Positions 9,183 to 18,650 of a DNA stretch of 64,000 bases are shown here, one piece after another (within the stretch, counting starts at the first letter, position 1; every line of letters begins with the position of its first letter). Source of the stretch: Marinobacter halophilus (GTDB taxonomy: Bacteria; Pseudomonadota; Gammaproteobacteria; Pseudomonadales; Oleiphilaceae). The DNA is taken from positions 1 to 64,000 of the forward strand of contig NZ_PXNN01000014.1 of NCBI RefSeq assembly GCF_003007685.1, given 5' to 3'. The notes under the pieces were generated by a model. That model was not told the origin of the DNA, searched no databases, and was given only the letters and a program-made list of their open reading frames with translations. Both the position numbers and the translations under genes were made by a program.

Positions 9183-9260
9183 GCAGCCCTGGTCGATCAG
9201 ACCAAGGCTGCGACCCATACCACTGGCTTATCATTTGTTGGGTTTTGTAACGCCCGTTAC
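9183..9260 (+). promoter_or_regulatory. Hairpin and palindrome upstream of the DUF6351 gene
   Basis: Two symmetric elements lie between gloA and the lipoprotein gene. The first is a 12-bp stem with one mismatch (9183-9194 with 9200-9211, loop GATCA) without a T tail. The second is the 14-bp inverted repeat GTAACG-CC-CGTTAC at 9247-9260, which ends 25 bases before the start codon and could be a repressor operator. No confident -35/-10 pair was seen. Confidence 0.4.
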
Positions 9261-9285
9261 GCAAACAACAACAAATGAGGTGGTT

Positions 9286-11910
9286 ATGATGTTTTCCAGA
9301 AACGCGCTGGCAGCAGCGATAATGCTGGGCTTGGTGGGCTGTGGTGGTTCGGATTCTGCCTCCGATATTGCTCAGGCTGCGGGGCCGGTAGCACCTGATA
9401 CCGCGCCTCCCGGCCATGCCGGCGGCAACAAAGTGTTGCCTACAGGGGAGGGCGAGGTCCGGGTGTTGTCGAACCGCGCTGACCTGATCAGTGGCGGCGA
9501 TGCTCTGGTTGATGTCGTTATCCGTGACCCCCAGGCTGCCCGCATTCTGCTGAACGATCAGGATATCTCCAGCCAGTTCACGGTGCAGGGTGCTGACACC
9601 TTGCGAGGCCTGGTGACGGGGCTGGTGCTGGGTGAGAACACTCTGGAGGTGCTGCTGGATAACGCAACCAGCCGGCTGGAGAAAACCATCACCAACCACC
9701 CCAAGGGCGGCCCGGTGTTTTCCGGGCCTCAGGTTCAGCCCTGGAACTGCACCAACGCGGGGGCAATCGACGAGCAATGTAACCAGCCGCCGGAGTATCG
9801 TTTCAAGTACGTGCCTGCGGAGAAGCTGTCCCGCCTGTTTACCGAGTTTGATCCGGAAGATCCGGGGATGCCAGACGCCTTCCTGCCGTACGATCCTGAC
9901 CACCCGCCCGCCGATGACGACATCGCCATGATCACCACCGATGAGGGCATCGACATGCCTTTCATTGTGCGTGTGGAAACCGGCGTGATTAACCGTGACC
10001 GCTATCAGGTCATGTCACTCTATCAGCCCGACGGAGACTGGACGGCGCTGAACCCCCAGTCACACTGGAACGGCAAGGTGCTGGTTCATCACGGTGGTAA
10101 TGTGGGGGTGAGTTATGGCATGGGCAGCCCCCCGAACGGCGACATCTCTGGCCTGACCAACGGTAACGAGTTGCTGTTTGGTGACAGCATTTCGGTGGCC
10201 CTGGCGAGGGGGTTTGTGACCTTGTCTACGGCTCAGGCCAACCTGGGGCACAACGTCAATCTGGTGACTGCTGCCGAATCCCTGATGATGGCCAAGGAGC
10301 ACATCATCGAGAACTATGGTCCCGTCCGATACACCATCGGCACCGGGTGTTCCGGCGGCGCCATTGCCCAGCAGCACATCGCCAATGCCTACCCGGGTAT
10401 CTATCAGGGCCTGATTGTGCAGTGTTCCTATCCGGATGTCTGGACAACGGCTACCCAGTTTGCGGATTACAACCTGATCAGCAACTACCTTGGGCTGCAA
10501 GTGCCCGAGAGCCCGGAAGGGTTTCTGTCCTTTATGGGCGACCTGTTGACCAACACCCTGCTGCCTGTGCAATGGCCCTTTGTGTACGGGCACCTGCCGG
10601 TCAATCCGGTGGTGTCAGACCTGGCCTTTTTCCCGGCGGCCTATCCGGACCAGGAAGAGTGTCGCCGCCTGCAGGATGGCGTTCCGGTCTACCACCCGGA
10701 AGAGAATCCAGCGGGCCTTCGGTGCGGCTTGATCGATTACATGGTCAATCAATTTGGCGAGCGGCCCCCGGAGGTCTGGTCTGAAAATGAACAGTTGCTA
10801 GGGCGCGGGTTTGCCGGCCTTCCGCTGGACAACGAAGGTGTGCAGTACGGTTTGCGGGCGCTGCAGGAAGGGACGATCAGTGGGGCCCAGTTCCTGGATC
10901 TGAACCGGGAAATCGGCGGTTTCAACGTCGATATCAAGTATCAGCCCGAACGCACCCGGGGTGACGTTCAGGCCATCACCAACGCGTATCGCACCGGTGC
11001 CATCAACACGACGGAAAATCTGGTCGGCGTGCCGATGATTGATTTGCGAGGGCCAGACCCTGGTTTGGCTCACGATGCCTTCCATTCCTGGCAGACCCGT
11101 GCGCGGATTGAGTCTGTTCAGGGCCATTCATTGAATCATGTGATCTGGTACGGCGCCTTTCCAATTGCCGGGGATACCGTCTTCGCGACCGAGGCGCTGC
11201 TGACGATGGATCAGTGGCTGGCGGGCATCGAAACCGACGAACGTGATGATGGCCTGGCGAACAAGGTTGTTCGCAACCGGCCTGAATTTGCCCGCGACCG
11301 CTGCCTGTCGCTTTCCGGTGCGACGGCGGAGTGGGGGGTGGTGTTACCGCTTACCGGCGGCCTGATTTATCCCGACCCGGTTTTGCCTGGCCTGGAGCAC
11401 CTGCTGGCACCTCGCTTGCCCGCAGAGATTGGCGAGATTCTGGACGTGGCCACCGGCCAGGTCTGCGGCCTGGACCTGGGCGCATTGGGACTGCCTTCTC
11501 TGGTGACGGACCTGCTGTCTCCAATCACCGATCCGGTTGTTGAGCTTCAGTCTTTGCTGGTGCAAACCCGCTTTGGCACACCCCGAACGGTGGCAGGGGA
11601 TGACATCCGTACGCTGAACAACAAGTGCCAATTGAAGCCGGTGGACCCGGCGGATTACCCGGTTAACCTGCTGCAGGGCATCACCAACTCGGAAAATTTT
11701 GCCCAGAAAGTGGCTGAGATCTTCCCCGAGGGGGTATGCGACTACCGTAAGCCGCCGGTTGGGCAGGGGCCGACGGTAACCTGGATGCACTATGGCGATG
11801 CCCGGGAGGTGGTCTACGGTGGCGCGCCGCTGGCAGAGCATGGCCAACCGGTTGCGGGCTGGGCTGCGCCGGCGTTTGAGGTGACGTTGTCGCCAAACCG
11901 TCTGGATTAG
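9286..11910 (+). CDS. DUF6351 family lipoprotein, alpha/beta-hydrolase-like
   Basis: Encodes 874 residues from tandem ATGs (9286/9289) behind GAGG at 9277-9280. The N-terminus is a lipoprotein signal: a hydrophobic stretch ending in LVGC (lipidated Cys19) followed by GGSDSA. A beta-sandwich-like domain comes first (about 60-130), then a large alpha/beta-hydrolase-like domain containing the nucleophile elbow G-C-S-G-G with Ser356, after HIIENYGPVRYTIGTG. The sequence matches what is annotated as DUF6351. Relatives are secreted or surface esterases or depolymerases (tannase or hydroxybutyrate-oligomer hydrolase-like), so it may act on extracellular esters; the substrate is unknown. A terminator follows at 11951. 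It is a monocistronic unit. Lipidation and the hydrolase elbow are seen; the activity is inferred. Confidence 0.75.
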   Translation: MMFSRNALAAAIMLGLVGCGGSDSASDIAQAAGPVAPDTAPPGHAGGNKVLPTGEGEVRVLSNRADLISGGDALVDVVIRDPQAARILLNDQDISSQFTVQGADTLRGLVTGLVLGENTLEVLLDNATSRLEKTITNHPKGGPVFSGPQVQPWNCTNAGAIDEQCNQPPEYRFKYVPAEKLSRLFTEFDPEDPGMPDAFLPYDPDHPPADDDIAMITTDEGIDMPFIVRVETGVINRDRYQVMSLYQPDGDWTALNPQSHWNGKVLVHHGGNVGVSYGMGSPPNGDISGLTNGNELLFGDSISVALARGFVTLSTAQANLGHNVNLVTAAESLMMAKEHIIENYGPVRYTIGTGCSGGAIAQQHIANAYPGIYQGLIVQCSYPDVWTTATQFADYNLISNYLGLQVPESPEGFLSFMGDLLTNTLLPVQWPFVYGHLPVNPVVSDLAFFPAAYPDQEECRRLQDGVPVYHPEENPAGLRCGLIDYMVNQFGERPPEVWSENEQLLGRGFAGLPLDNEGVQYGLRALQEGTISGAQFLDLNREIGGFNVDIKYQPERTRGDVQAITNAYRTGAINTTENLVGVPMIDLRGPDPGLAHDAFHSWQTRARIESVQGHSLNHVIWYGAFPIAGDTVFATEALLTMDQWLAGIETDERDDGLANKVVRNRPEFARDRCLSLSGATAEWGVVLPLTGGLIYPDPVLPGLEHLLAPRLPAEIGEILDVATGQVCGLDLGALGLPSLVTDLLSPITDPVVELQSLLVQTRFGTPRTVAGDDIRTLNNKCQLKPVDPADYPVNLLQGITNSENFAQKVAEIFPEGVCDYRKPPVGQGPTVTWMHYGDAREVVYGGAPLAEHGQPVAGWAAPAFEVTLSPNRLD

Positions 11911-11950
11911 TTGCGCAACTCATCAAAACGGGCACGGTAGCGTTGCCCTG

Positions 11951-11987
11951 GCCGGGTATTCCTCCTAGAATTCCCGGCTGTTTTTTT
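11951..11987 (+). terminator. Rho-independent terminator after the DUF6351 gene
   Basis: GCCGGG (11951-11956) pairs with CCCGGC (11973-11978), extended by three A/T pairs after one T-T mismatch, with an 8-nt loop and a T-rich tail (seven T at 11981-11987). Confidence 0.75.
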
Positions 11988-12032
11988 GCATCAGGATGAT
12001 GCAGCCCCAAAACCAAGGAAGGAGAATGCCGA

Positions 12033-13436
12033 ATGGACGATTGGCAAGCTTGCCTGGCCCCTCAATGCCAGGCTGCACTGCTGCAAGCCCGCGAGAATGT
12101 CGCCAGCCGTGGCGGCTCGGTCATTACCGTTGAAGATTTTCTGCTGGCGTTACTCGATGCCGCGGTCGACGTGGTGCCGTTTCTGACGCGCCAGGGTGTC
12201 GATCTGGATGAGCTGGTGCGCACCATTCAGGGCGAGCAGCCCATTGTCGCTGAAGTACACGGCGATGGTGACCTGTCGTCACAGCTCATCTATTGGATTT
12301 CCGGAACCCGCGAGGCCATTGAATCGCCCTGGCTGGACTGGCCACAGCTGTTGCGCGGTCTGGTGCATTGTGCAGAACGCCTGCAGGACAAAGCGTATGT
12401 GGCGGTACTGGAGCTGGTGAATCACTGGCCAATCGAGTCGTCTTCGCCGGTAGCGCCGCTGCTGGCTCAGGATCAAACCCTCACGCCCGTCACCATCACA
12501 GACCCGGCCTGGCTGCAGCTGGCAGAGGACGTTGCCGTGATCTTGTCTGCCAACCGGCGAGCGCTGGTATGGATGCGGGGTGCCCGGGGCAGTGGTAAGA
12601 GCGCCTGGCTGACAATGTTGTTGGCTACGCCCGGGTTGCCCTGGGTGCAAATGGATGTGCGCCGTCAGGCCGAAGTGATGGCGTCTGATCAGCCCTTGCT
12701 GCCGGCGGGCGATAACGCGCGTGCCAGTTGGCCTGCGCTGATTCTCGATAACGTATCGCCGACCGAGTTGCTGGAACTGTTAGCGCAGCGGGACGGCGTT
12801 GTTCGGGAGTTGCTGACCGGCTGGCGGGGCCCGATACTGTTGCTGGCGGAGGGGCGCGCCTCTCCGGATGACAGCCGGTTGTCGGCGCAACTCGGGCGTG
12901 AGCTGGACGTAATGGCGATACCGGGCATCAGCGTGGTGCAACGCGTGTCGATTCTGAGTGCGCATCAGCCCGTTATTGAGAAGCGCTGGAACGTTCAGTT
13001 ATCTCCGGCCGCGATGGAGTTTGCGGCATCGTGCCGCAACCCGTGTGTGGCAACACCGGGGGCTATGCTGGAGTGGCTTCAGAGAGCCGCCGCCAGGCTG
13101 GACCTGTTTGCCAGTCGTGGACCGCTTGAGATCATGGCCGGGGCTGCGCAGCAGGAGACGCTTCGGCGGCAATCGTTGGTGGCTATGGCCAGGGATGAAG
13201 AGTGGCAAGTCGCTGAAGAGGCCATGAAAGCATTGGCGATTGAGCAGGCCGCGGCGGAGGTCGTGTGGCATGAACGCAAGCATTCGGGAACGCTGCGGCG
13301 ACTGTTGGTTGAGGACGTCCGTAAGGAACTGGAACGTTGGGTTGCAGCAAGACCCGGGCCGGTTCACTATGTGTTGCATTGTGACCAACAGCAGGGAGAT
13401 TCCTTGGGTGCAGGATCTGGAAATTTATATTCGTGA
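12033..13436 (+). CDS. Clp N-terminal-domain P-loop ATPase-like protein
   Basis: Encodes 467 residues with AAGGAAGGAG upstream. Residues 1-140 contain two repeats like the ClpB/ClpV N-terminal domain (ALLQARENVASRGGSVITVE followed by FLLALLD). A P-loop, GARGSGKS, lies at 183-190. A possible Walker B is degenerate (LILDN near residue 235), and no second AAA+ module, arginine finger or M-domain was recognised. The protein therefore looks like a single degenerate ATPase domain, roughly half the size of a disaggregase. The last residues (CDQQQGDSLGAGSGNLYS) overlap the next gene by 56 nt in another frame. A frameshift joining the two is possible but not required, because the downstream frame has its own starts. 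The function is unknown; a role in protein remodelling is only suggested by the N-domain. Confidence 0.65.
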   Translation: MDDWQACLAPQCQAALLQARENVASRGGSVITVEDFLLALLDAAVDVVPFLTRQGVDLDELVRTIQGEQPIVAEVHGDGDLSSQLIYWISGTREAIESPWLDWPQLLRGLVHCAERLQDKAYVAVLELVNHWPIESSSPVAPLLAQDQTLTPVTITDPAWLQLAEDVAVILSANRRALVWMRGARGSGKSAWLTMLLATPGLPWVQMDVRRQAEVMASDQPLLPAGDNARASWPALILDNVSPTELLELLAQRDGVVRELLTGWRGPILLLAEGRASPDDSRLSAQLGRELDVMAIPGISVVQRVSILSAHQPVIEKRWNVQLSPAAMEFAASCRNPCVATPGAMLEWLQRAAARLDLFASRGPLEIMAGAAQQETLRRQSLVAMARDEEWQVAEEAMKALAIEQAAAEVVWHERKHSGTLRRLLVEDVRKELERWVAARPGPVHYVLHCDQQQGDSLGAGSGNLYS

Positions 13437-13782
13437 CATCAAGCCGGGCGCCGTATCCGGGTGGCTTGAGGGGCAGCTGGACCAGCTGCAACTGGATGAC
13501 AGTGATGTGTCTTCGGTAATGAAAGGTACCGCAATCCACAACGGTGAGCGGGTTCGCATTACGCTTTACCCCGGTGCCTTTGGCAAACGGTTCACGTCGC
13601 TGGTGATGGAAGGGGAGCGTCTACCCTGGAACACCGATCTGGAATGTGCCCGCAGTGCCTGGAGGGCGGTGGAAACCGAGGTTCGCTGCAGTCCTGGTGA
13701 CTGGAAGGAAGGTGAGCCGGTTGAAGAGGATAAGTGGTGGCGGCTCGACCACCGGGGTGAGCAGCAGGTGGTGTGGAATTAA
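13381..13782 (+). CDS. Hypothetical protein overlapping the Clp-N ATPase gene
   Basis: Encodes 133 residues if started at GTG 13381 (TNSREIPWVQDLEIYIRD); ATG 13369 in the same frame is an alternative. The protein is acidic and rich in Trp, with LGEG-like turns replaced by WLEGQLDQLQLDD and a later ITLYPGAFGKRF. No family recognised. It overlaps the ATPase gene by 56 nt and shares its transcript, so the two probably work together; alternatively it is the displaced C-terminus of that protein after a frameshift. A strong bidirectional terminator follows directly. Confidence 0.6.
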   Translation: MTNSREIPWVQDLEIYIRDIKPGAVSGWLEGQLDQLQLDDSDVSSVMKGTAIHNGERVRITLYPGAFGKRFTSLVMEGERLPWNTDLECARSAWRAVETEVRCSPGDWKEGEPVEEDKWWRLDHRGEQQVVWN

Positions 13783-13806
13783 CCGGTCCTGACTGATCGG
13801 GGTAAC

Positions 13807-13836
13807 AAAAAGGCAGCCTTTACAGGCTGCCTTTTT
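13807..13836. terminator. Bidirectional terminator
   Basis: A 12-bp perfect stem, AAAAAGGCAGCC (13807-13818) with GGCTGCCTTTTT (13825-13836), with loop TTTACA. It is A-rich on one side and T-rich on the other, so it can end transcripts from both convergent genes. Confidence 0.9.
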
Positions 13837-13854
13837 GGGTTCTGCAGGTGACGT

Positions 13855-14406
13855 TTACTCGCTCAGAATAGACACGTTGTCTGCCTGCAGGCCTTTGTCG
13901 GCCTCGACCACATTGAACCGGACCAATTGGCCCTGGCGCAGTACGCGACGGCCGCGGCCACGAATGGCGCGGAAATGAACGAAGATTTCATCGCCACTGT
14001 CACGGACGATAAAGCCAAATCCTTTTTTGACGTTGAACCACTTAACGCTACCTTCTTCATCACCTTCCGGTGTGGTGTCGTCAAAATCGTCTTCTTCATC
14101 TTCATCGTAAACACTGCTCTGCTGACTGGCGCGTGCAGGACGGCTTTGCGGACGAGCAGCTGCAGCAGTCGCCGGTGCCGGCTGTTTGTTGGCAAGAGCG
14201 ATCGCCAGAAAGCCGGTGATGGCGAAAATAACGAAGGCAATCAGGTACGCCGCAAGGCCGCCAACGCTGCCAAGTGCCTCGGCGATGTTGCCAGCGCTGA
14301 GGGCGGCGAGGAATTGCGGTGTCACGGACAGCAATAGGAACAGTATCAGAGGTGCCGGAATGGCGATCATAAGGGAAAGGCGGATCGCTTTGGCTGGATT
14401 ACGCAT
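13855..14406 (-). CDS. Membrane-anchored cold-shock domain protein
   Basis: Encodes 183 residues from ATG 14406, chosen because GGAGA lies upstream at long spacing; ATG 14424 would add MENIQP but has no ribosome-binding site. Two hydrophobic segments come first (about 12-35 and 48-72). A Pro/Ala/Arg-rich linker and a very acidic stretch (DEDEEDDFDD) follow, and then a complete cold-shock domain (about 118-183) with RNP1 KGFGFI and RNP2-like FVHFRAI. CSDs bind single-stranded RNA or DNA, so this protein would present an RNA-binding domain on the cytoplasmic face of the inner membrane. Ordinary Csp proteins are about 70 residues and soluble. The topology is read from the sequence; the role is inferred. 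Confidence 0.85.
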   Translation of the reverse strand: MRNPAKAIRLSLMIAIPAPLILFLLLSVTPQFLAALSAGNIAEALGSVGGLAAYLIAFVIFAITGFLAIALANKQPAPATAAAARPQSRPARASQQSSVYDEDEEDDFDDTTPEGDEEGSVKWFNVKKGFGFIVRDSGDEIFVHFRAIRGRGRRVLRQGQLVRFNVVEADKGLQADNVSILSE

Positions 14407-14548
14407 TGGCTGAATATTCTCCATAATTAACACTAACGATAAAAAGCCGGACATCGGGTAACATGGCATGCCCGGCCAATGAACGCCGCCACTGATGGCG
14501 GTAAAAGGCGGCATGATACCAGATTACGGAAAGGACTGACCAAATCTC

Positions 14549-14767
14549 ATGAGTAAAAACACCCTGGAAGACCGTCTTGCGGAACTGGAAATGCGACTTG
14601 CGTTCCAGGATGACGTGATTAACACCCTGAGTGAGCAAGTGGCCAAGCAGGAAATGGATCTTCGGGAGTTGTGGGAAGCGAAGCGAATAATGCACAAACA
14701 GTTGCGGGATATGGCGCCGTCCAATCTCAAGTCAGAGCAGGACGAGGCGCCACCGCCGCATTACTGA
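14549..14767 (+). CDS. slyX: SlyX family protein
   Basis: A 72-residue coiled-coil protein: LEDRLAELEMRLAFQDDVIN is followed by a leucine-rich helix, and the tail ends in APPPHY, as in E. coli SlyX (72 residues, ending in PPPHY). SlyX is conserved in gammaproteobacteria and was first noted beside slyD; its molecular function is not established. It is divergently oriented from the cold-shock protein gene. Confidence 0.92.
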   Translation: MSKNTLEDRLAELEMRLAFQDDVINTLSEQVAKQEMDLRELWEAKRIMHKQLRDMAPSNLKSEQDEAPPPHY

Positions 14768-14783
14768 GATTGGCGTGAGCTCC

Positions 14784-14879
14784 GGGGTCAGACCCCCGCG
14801 CGGCCCTAAGGCCTCAAAGCGCGCGCGGGTCTGACCCCTCGGCGGTGAGCGGCCCAACTAGCCTCCGGGGTCTGACCCC
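14784..14879. repeat. Cluster of GGGGTCAGACCCC palindromic repeats
   Basis: Three copies of GGGGTC(A/T)GACCCC occur: 14784-14796, 14827-14838 (first G missing) and 14867-14879. The first two form a large inverted repeat, because the GC-rich flanks (CCGCGCG and CGCGCGC) also pair, giving a hairpin over 14784-14838. The cluster fills the gap between slyX and the dapE stop. The motif is like dispersed REP-type palindromes associated with RAYT/IS200-like transposases; no transposase gene is nearby. Confidence 0.75.
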
Positions 14880-14885
14880 TCAGGG

Positions 14886-16037
<1,152 letters not shown>

Positions 16038-17066
16038 TTAGTTGTTGGCGTGCAGTTCTTCATTCAGCTCGATGGCTGACTTGTTGGTTTTGCACTCGAC
16101 AGCGCCGGTCTGGCTGTTGCGACGGAACAGCAGGTCGTTCTTGCTGGCCAGGTCGCGGGCCTTGATCACTTCCACCAGCTGGTTGTTATCGTCCAGCAGC
16201 GCCACTTTGGTGCCGGAGGTGATGTACAGGCCAGCCTCAACGGTGCAGCGATCGCCCAGGGGGATGCCGATGCCGGCGTTGGCACCGAGCAGACAGTTCT
16301 CACCGACGGAAATAACGATGTTACCGCCACCGGACAGGGTGCCCATGGTGGAGCAGCCGCCGCCCAGGTCCGAGCCTTTGCCGATCATTACGCCGGCAGA
16401 GATGCGGCCTTCGATCATGCTGGTGCCTTCGGTACCGGCATTGAAGTTGATGAAGCCTTCGTGCATCACGGTGGTGCCTTCACCCACGTAAGCGCCCAGG
16501 CGGACACGAGCGGTGTCAGCGATACGAACACCTTTGGGCACTACGTAGTCGGTCATTTGCGGAAACTTGTCGACCGATTTCACTTCCAGGGTGCGGCCTT
16601 CGATGCGGGCCTGCAGCTGGCGTTCGGGTAGCTCGTTCAGGTCGATCGCACCTTCGTTGGTCCAGGCCAGATTCGGCAGCAAGCCAAAGATACCGTCCAG
16701 TTTGAGGCTGTGGGGCTTGGCCAGGCGATGTGAGATCAGGTGCAGCTTGAGATACACCTCGGGGGTGCTCGAGGCGGTGTCGTCGGTGGCCAGAACCGTC
16801 ACCACCACCGGGCGTTTGCTTTGGGCTGCTGTCTCGGCCAGTCTGGCCTGGTCGATCTGGCCCAGCTGGCGAAGGGCGTTAGCGAACTGGGCCAGCAGCT
16901 CGGCGCTGGCCTCGATGGCCTGATTGCCACCTTGATAGTCCAGCGCGGTTTCAACCACGTCGATCAGGTCTTTGCCTGGAGTCATGATCGGCTGCTGGTA
17001 GTAAACCTCCAGCCATTCGCCCTGATTGTTCTGGCTGCCGATGCCAATGCCGAATGCAAAACTCAT
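16038..17066 (-). CDS. dapD: Tetrahydrodipicolinate N-succinyltransferase
   Basis: Encodes 342 residues from ATG 17066 (MSFAFGIGIGSQN), with AGGAG upstream; the frame is open further to 17141 but those residues are not conserved-looking. DapD transfers succinyl from succinyl-CoA to tetrahydrodipicolinate in the lysine/DAP pathway. The C-terminal half shows the left-handed beta-helix pattern of hexapeptide transferases (ISAGVMIGKGSDLGGGCSTM). The length matches the long pseudomonad-type DapD (about 344), not the 274-residue enterobacterial form. It is followed 21 nt later by dapE. Confidence 0.95.
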   Translation of the reverse strand: MSFAFGIGIGSQNNQGEWLEVYYQQPIMTPGKDLIDVVETALDYQGGNQAIEASAELLAQFANALRQLGQIDQARLAETAAQSKRPVVVTVLATDDTASSTPEVYLKLHLISHRLAKPHSLKLDGIFGLLPNLAWTNEGAIDLNELPERQLQARIEGRTLEVKSVDKFPQMTDYVVPKGVRIADTARVRLGAYVGEGTTVMHEGFINFNAGTEGTSMIEGRISAGVMIGKGSDLGGGCSTMGTLSGGGNIVISVGENCLLGANAGIGIPLGDRCTVEAGLYITSGTKVALLDDNNQLVEVIKARDLASKNDLLFRRNSQTGAVECKTNKSAIELNEELHANN

Positions 17067-17112
17067 CTGGTGGTTGCTCCTGTATTCATTAAATGAAAAA
17101 TGTTTTTGCCGA

Positions 17113-17451
17113 TTAGTTCCATGCAGCCCATTGGTCTGCATGGAAGCCCACGGTCACGTCATTGCCGCGCTCTACAACCGGGCGTTTGATGATGGAGGGG
17201 TTCTCCAGCATGATCTGGTGGGCGCTTGGGGCGCTAATGGTATCACGAACCTCATCGGGAAGTTTCCGCCAGGTGGTGCCCCGTTTGTTGATCAGGGTTT
17301 CCCAGCCAACGGCCTGTTCCCACTGGTCCAGCTTGACGCTGGTGAGGCCGTCTTTCTTGAAATCGTGGAACTCGTAGGCAACGCCGTTATCATCCAGCCA
17401 TTTGCGGGCTTTCTTGACGGTGTCGCAGTTCTTGATGCCATACAGTTTCAT
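17113..17451 (-). CDS. ArsC-family reductase (YffB/Spx-like)
   Basis: A 112-residue thioredoxin-fold protein starting KLYGIKNCDTVKKARKWLDD. A single Cys sits in the NCDT motif that characterises YffB-like members, whereas true arsenate reductases have a GCGTS-type site. The start overlaps the dapC stop by 4 nt (ATGA, 17448-17451), so it is translationally coupled to dapC. Position between dapC and dapD is shared with pseudomonads; the reason is unknown. Arsenate reductase activity should not be assumed. Confidence 0.85.
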   Translation of the reverse strand: MKLYGIKNCDTVKKARKWLDDNGVAYEFHDFKKDGLTSVKLDQWEQAVGWETLINKRGTTWRKLPDEVRDTISAPSAHQIMLENPSIIKRPVVERGNDVTVGFHADQWAAWN

Positions 17452-18650
17452 GCGTTAAAGCCTTTTACGAACTTGACGATCCGGTGGGCGGCTTCCACGC
17501 ACTCGTCCAGCGGTGCCACCAGGGCCATGCGCACGCGGTTTTCCCCGGGGTTGTAGCCATCCACGGTGCGAGACAGATAGCGGCCGGGCAGTACGTGCAC
17601 GTTTTGCTGAGCGGACAGTTCACGGGCGAAGGTTTCGTCGTCTATCGGGGTTTCCGGCCAGAGATAGAAGCCGGCGTCCGGAAAGTCTACGTTCATCACC
17701 TCCCTGAGAATCGGAACGATCGCTTCAAACTTGGCTCGGTAGGCCGCGCGGTTTTCACGCACATGATCCTCGTCGTTCCAGGCGGCGATGCTGGCCAGCT
17801 GATTGTGAATCGGCATGGCGCAACCGTGGTAGGTGCGGTATTTCAGATAGCCGGCCAGTACGTCGGCGTCGCCGGCGACAAAACCGGAGCGCAGGCCGGG
17901 CAGGTTGCTGCGCTTGGACAGGCTGTGGAACACGATGCAGCGTTTGAAGTCGTGGCGGCCGATGGCGGCGCAGGTCTGCAGCAGGCCTTCGGGCGGGTTG
18001 GCTTCGTCCGGGTAGAGTTCGGAGTAGCATTCGTCGGAGGCGATCAGGAAATCGTGCCGGTCGGCCAGGTTGATGACCTTGATCAGAGTTTCCCGTGGCA
18101 TTACCGCACCGCTGGGGTTGCCGGGGGAGCACAGGAACAGGATCTGGCAGTCTTGCCACACGGACTCCGGCACGGCGTCAAAATCCGGGATAAAGCCGTT
18201 ATTGGCGTCGCAGGGCAGGTACAACGGATCGGCGCCGGCCAGGAAGGCGGCTCCTTCGTATATCTGATAGAAGGGGTTGGGGCTGACCACAGCCGCCGGT
18301 TTGCTGGCATCCACCACCGCTTGCACCAGGGCAAAAATGGCCTCTCGGGTGCCGTTAACCGGAAGCACATTGTGGGCCGGGCTCAGGGCGCCTTGGGCCA
18401 GACCGAAACGGCGGGTGGCCCAGCCGGCGATGGTCTCCCGTAGTTCGTCAAGGCCCTTGGTGGTGGGGTAGTTGGCCAGCTTGTCCAGGTTGTTAGCAAT
18501 CACCTGTTTTACAAACGCGGGTGACGGGTGTTTGGGTTCGCCAATGCCCAGTGAGATCGGCGTCAGGTGCTCCGGCACGGTAATGCCGGCTTTCAGTTTG
18601 GCCAGTTTTTCAAACGGGTAGGGGTGAAGTCGGTCGAGATTGGGGTTCAT
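17448..18650 (-). CDS. dapC: Succinyldiaminopimelate transaminase
   Basis: Encodes 400 residues of a fold type I PLP aminotransferase from ATG 18650 (MNPNLDRLHPYPFEKL). Visible features are the GIGEPKHPSP N-terminal motif, LFLCSPGNPSGAVM, the SDECYSELY segment with the Asp that binds the pyridine N, and HSLSKRSNLPGLRSGF with the Schiff-base Lys. The enzyme makes N-succinyl-LL-DAP from N-succinyl-2-amino-6-ketopimelate with glutamate as amino donor. The start overlaps the glnD stop by 4 nt (ATGA, 18647-18650). Frames extending further upstream lie inside glnD and were rejected. Confidence 0.93.
   Translation of the reverse strand: MNPNLDRLHPYPFEKLAKLKAGITVPEHLTPISLGIGEPKHPSPAFVKQVIANNLDKLANYPTTKGLDELRETIAGWATRRFGLAQGALSPAHNVLPVNGTREAIFALVQAVVDASKPAAVVSPNPFYQIYEGAAFLAGADPLYLPCDANNGFIPDFDAVPESVWQDCQILFLCSPGNPSGAVMPRETLIKVINLADRHDFLIASDECYSELYPDEANPPEGLLQTCAAIGRHDFKRCIVFHSLSKRSNLPGLRSGFVAGDADVLAGYLKYRTYHGCAMPIHNQLASIAAWNDEDHVRENRAAYRAKFEAIVPILREVMNVDFPDAGFYLWPETPIDDETFARELSAQQNVHVLPGRYLSRTVDGYNPGENRVRMALVAPLDECVEAAHRIVKFVKGFNA

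Noticed and set aside
9169..9903. 244-residue minus-strand open frame over the DUF6351 gene start
   Set aside because: Covers the lipoprotein signal region of a well-supported gene in the opposite direction.
13381..13436. Frameshift joining the Clp-N protein to the following gene
   Set aside because: Both frames have usable starts and ends, so two overlapping genes are the simpler reading; kept as an alternative.
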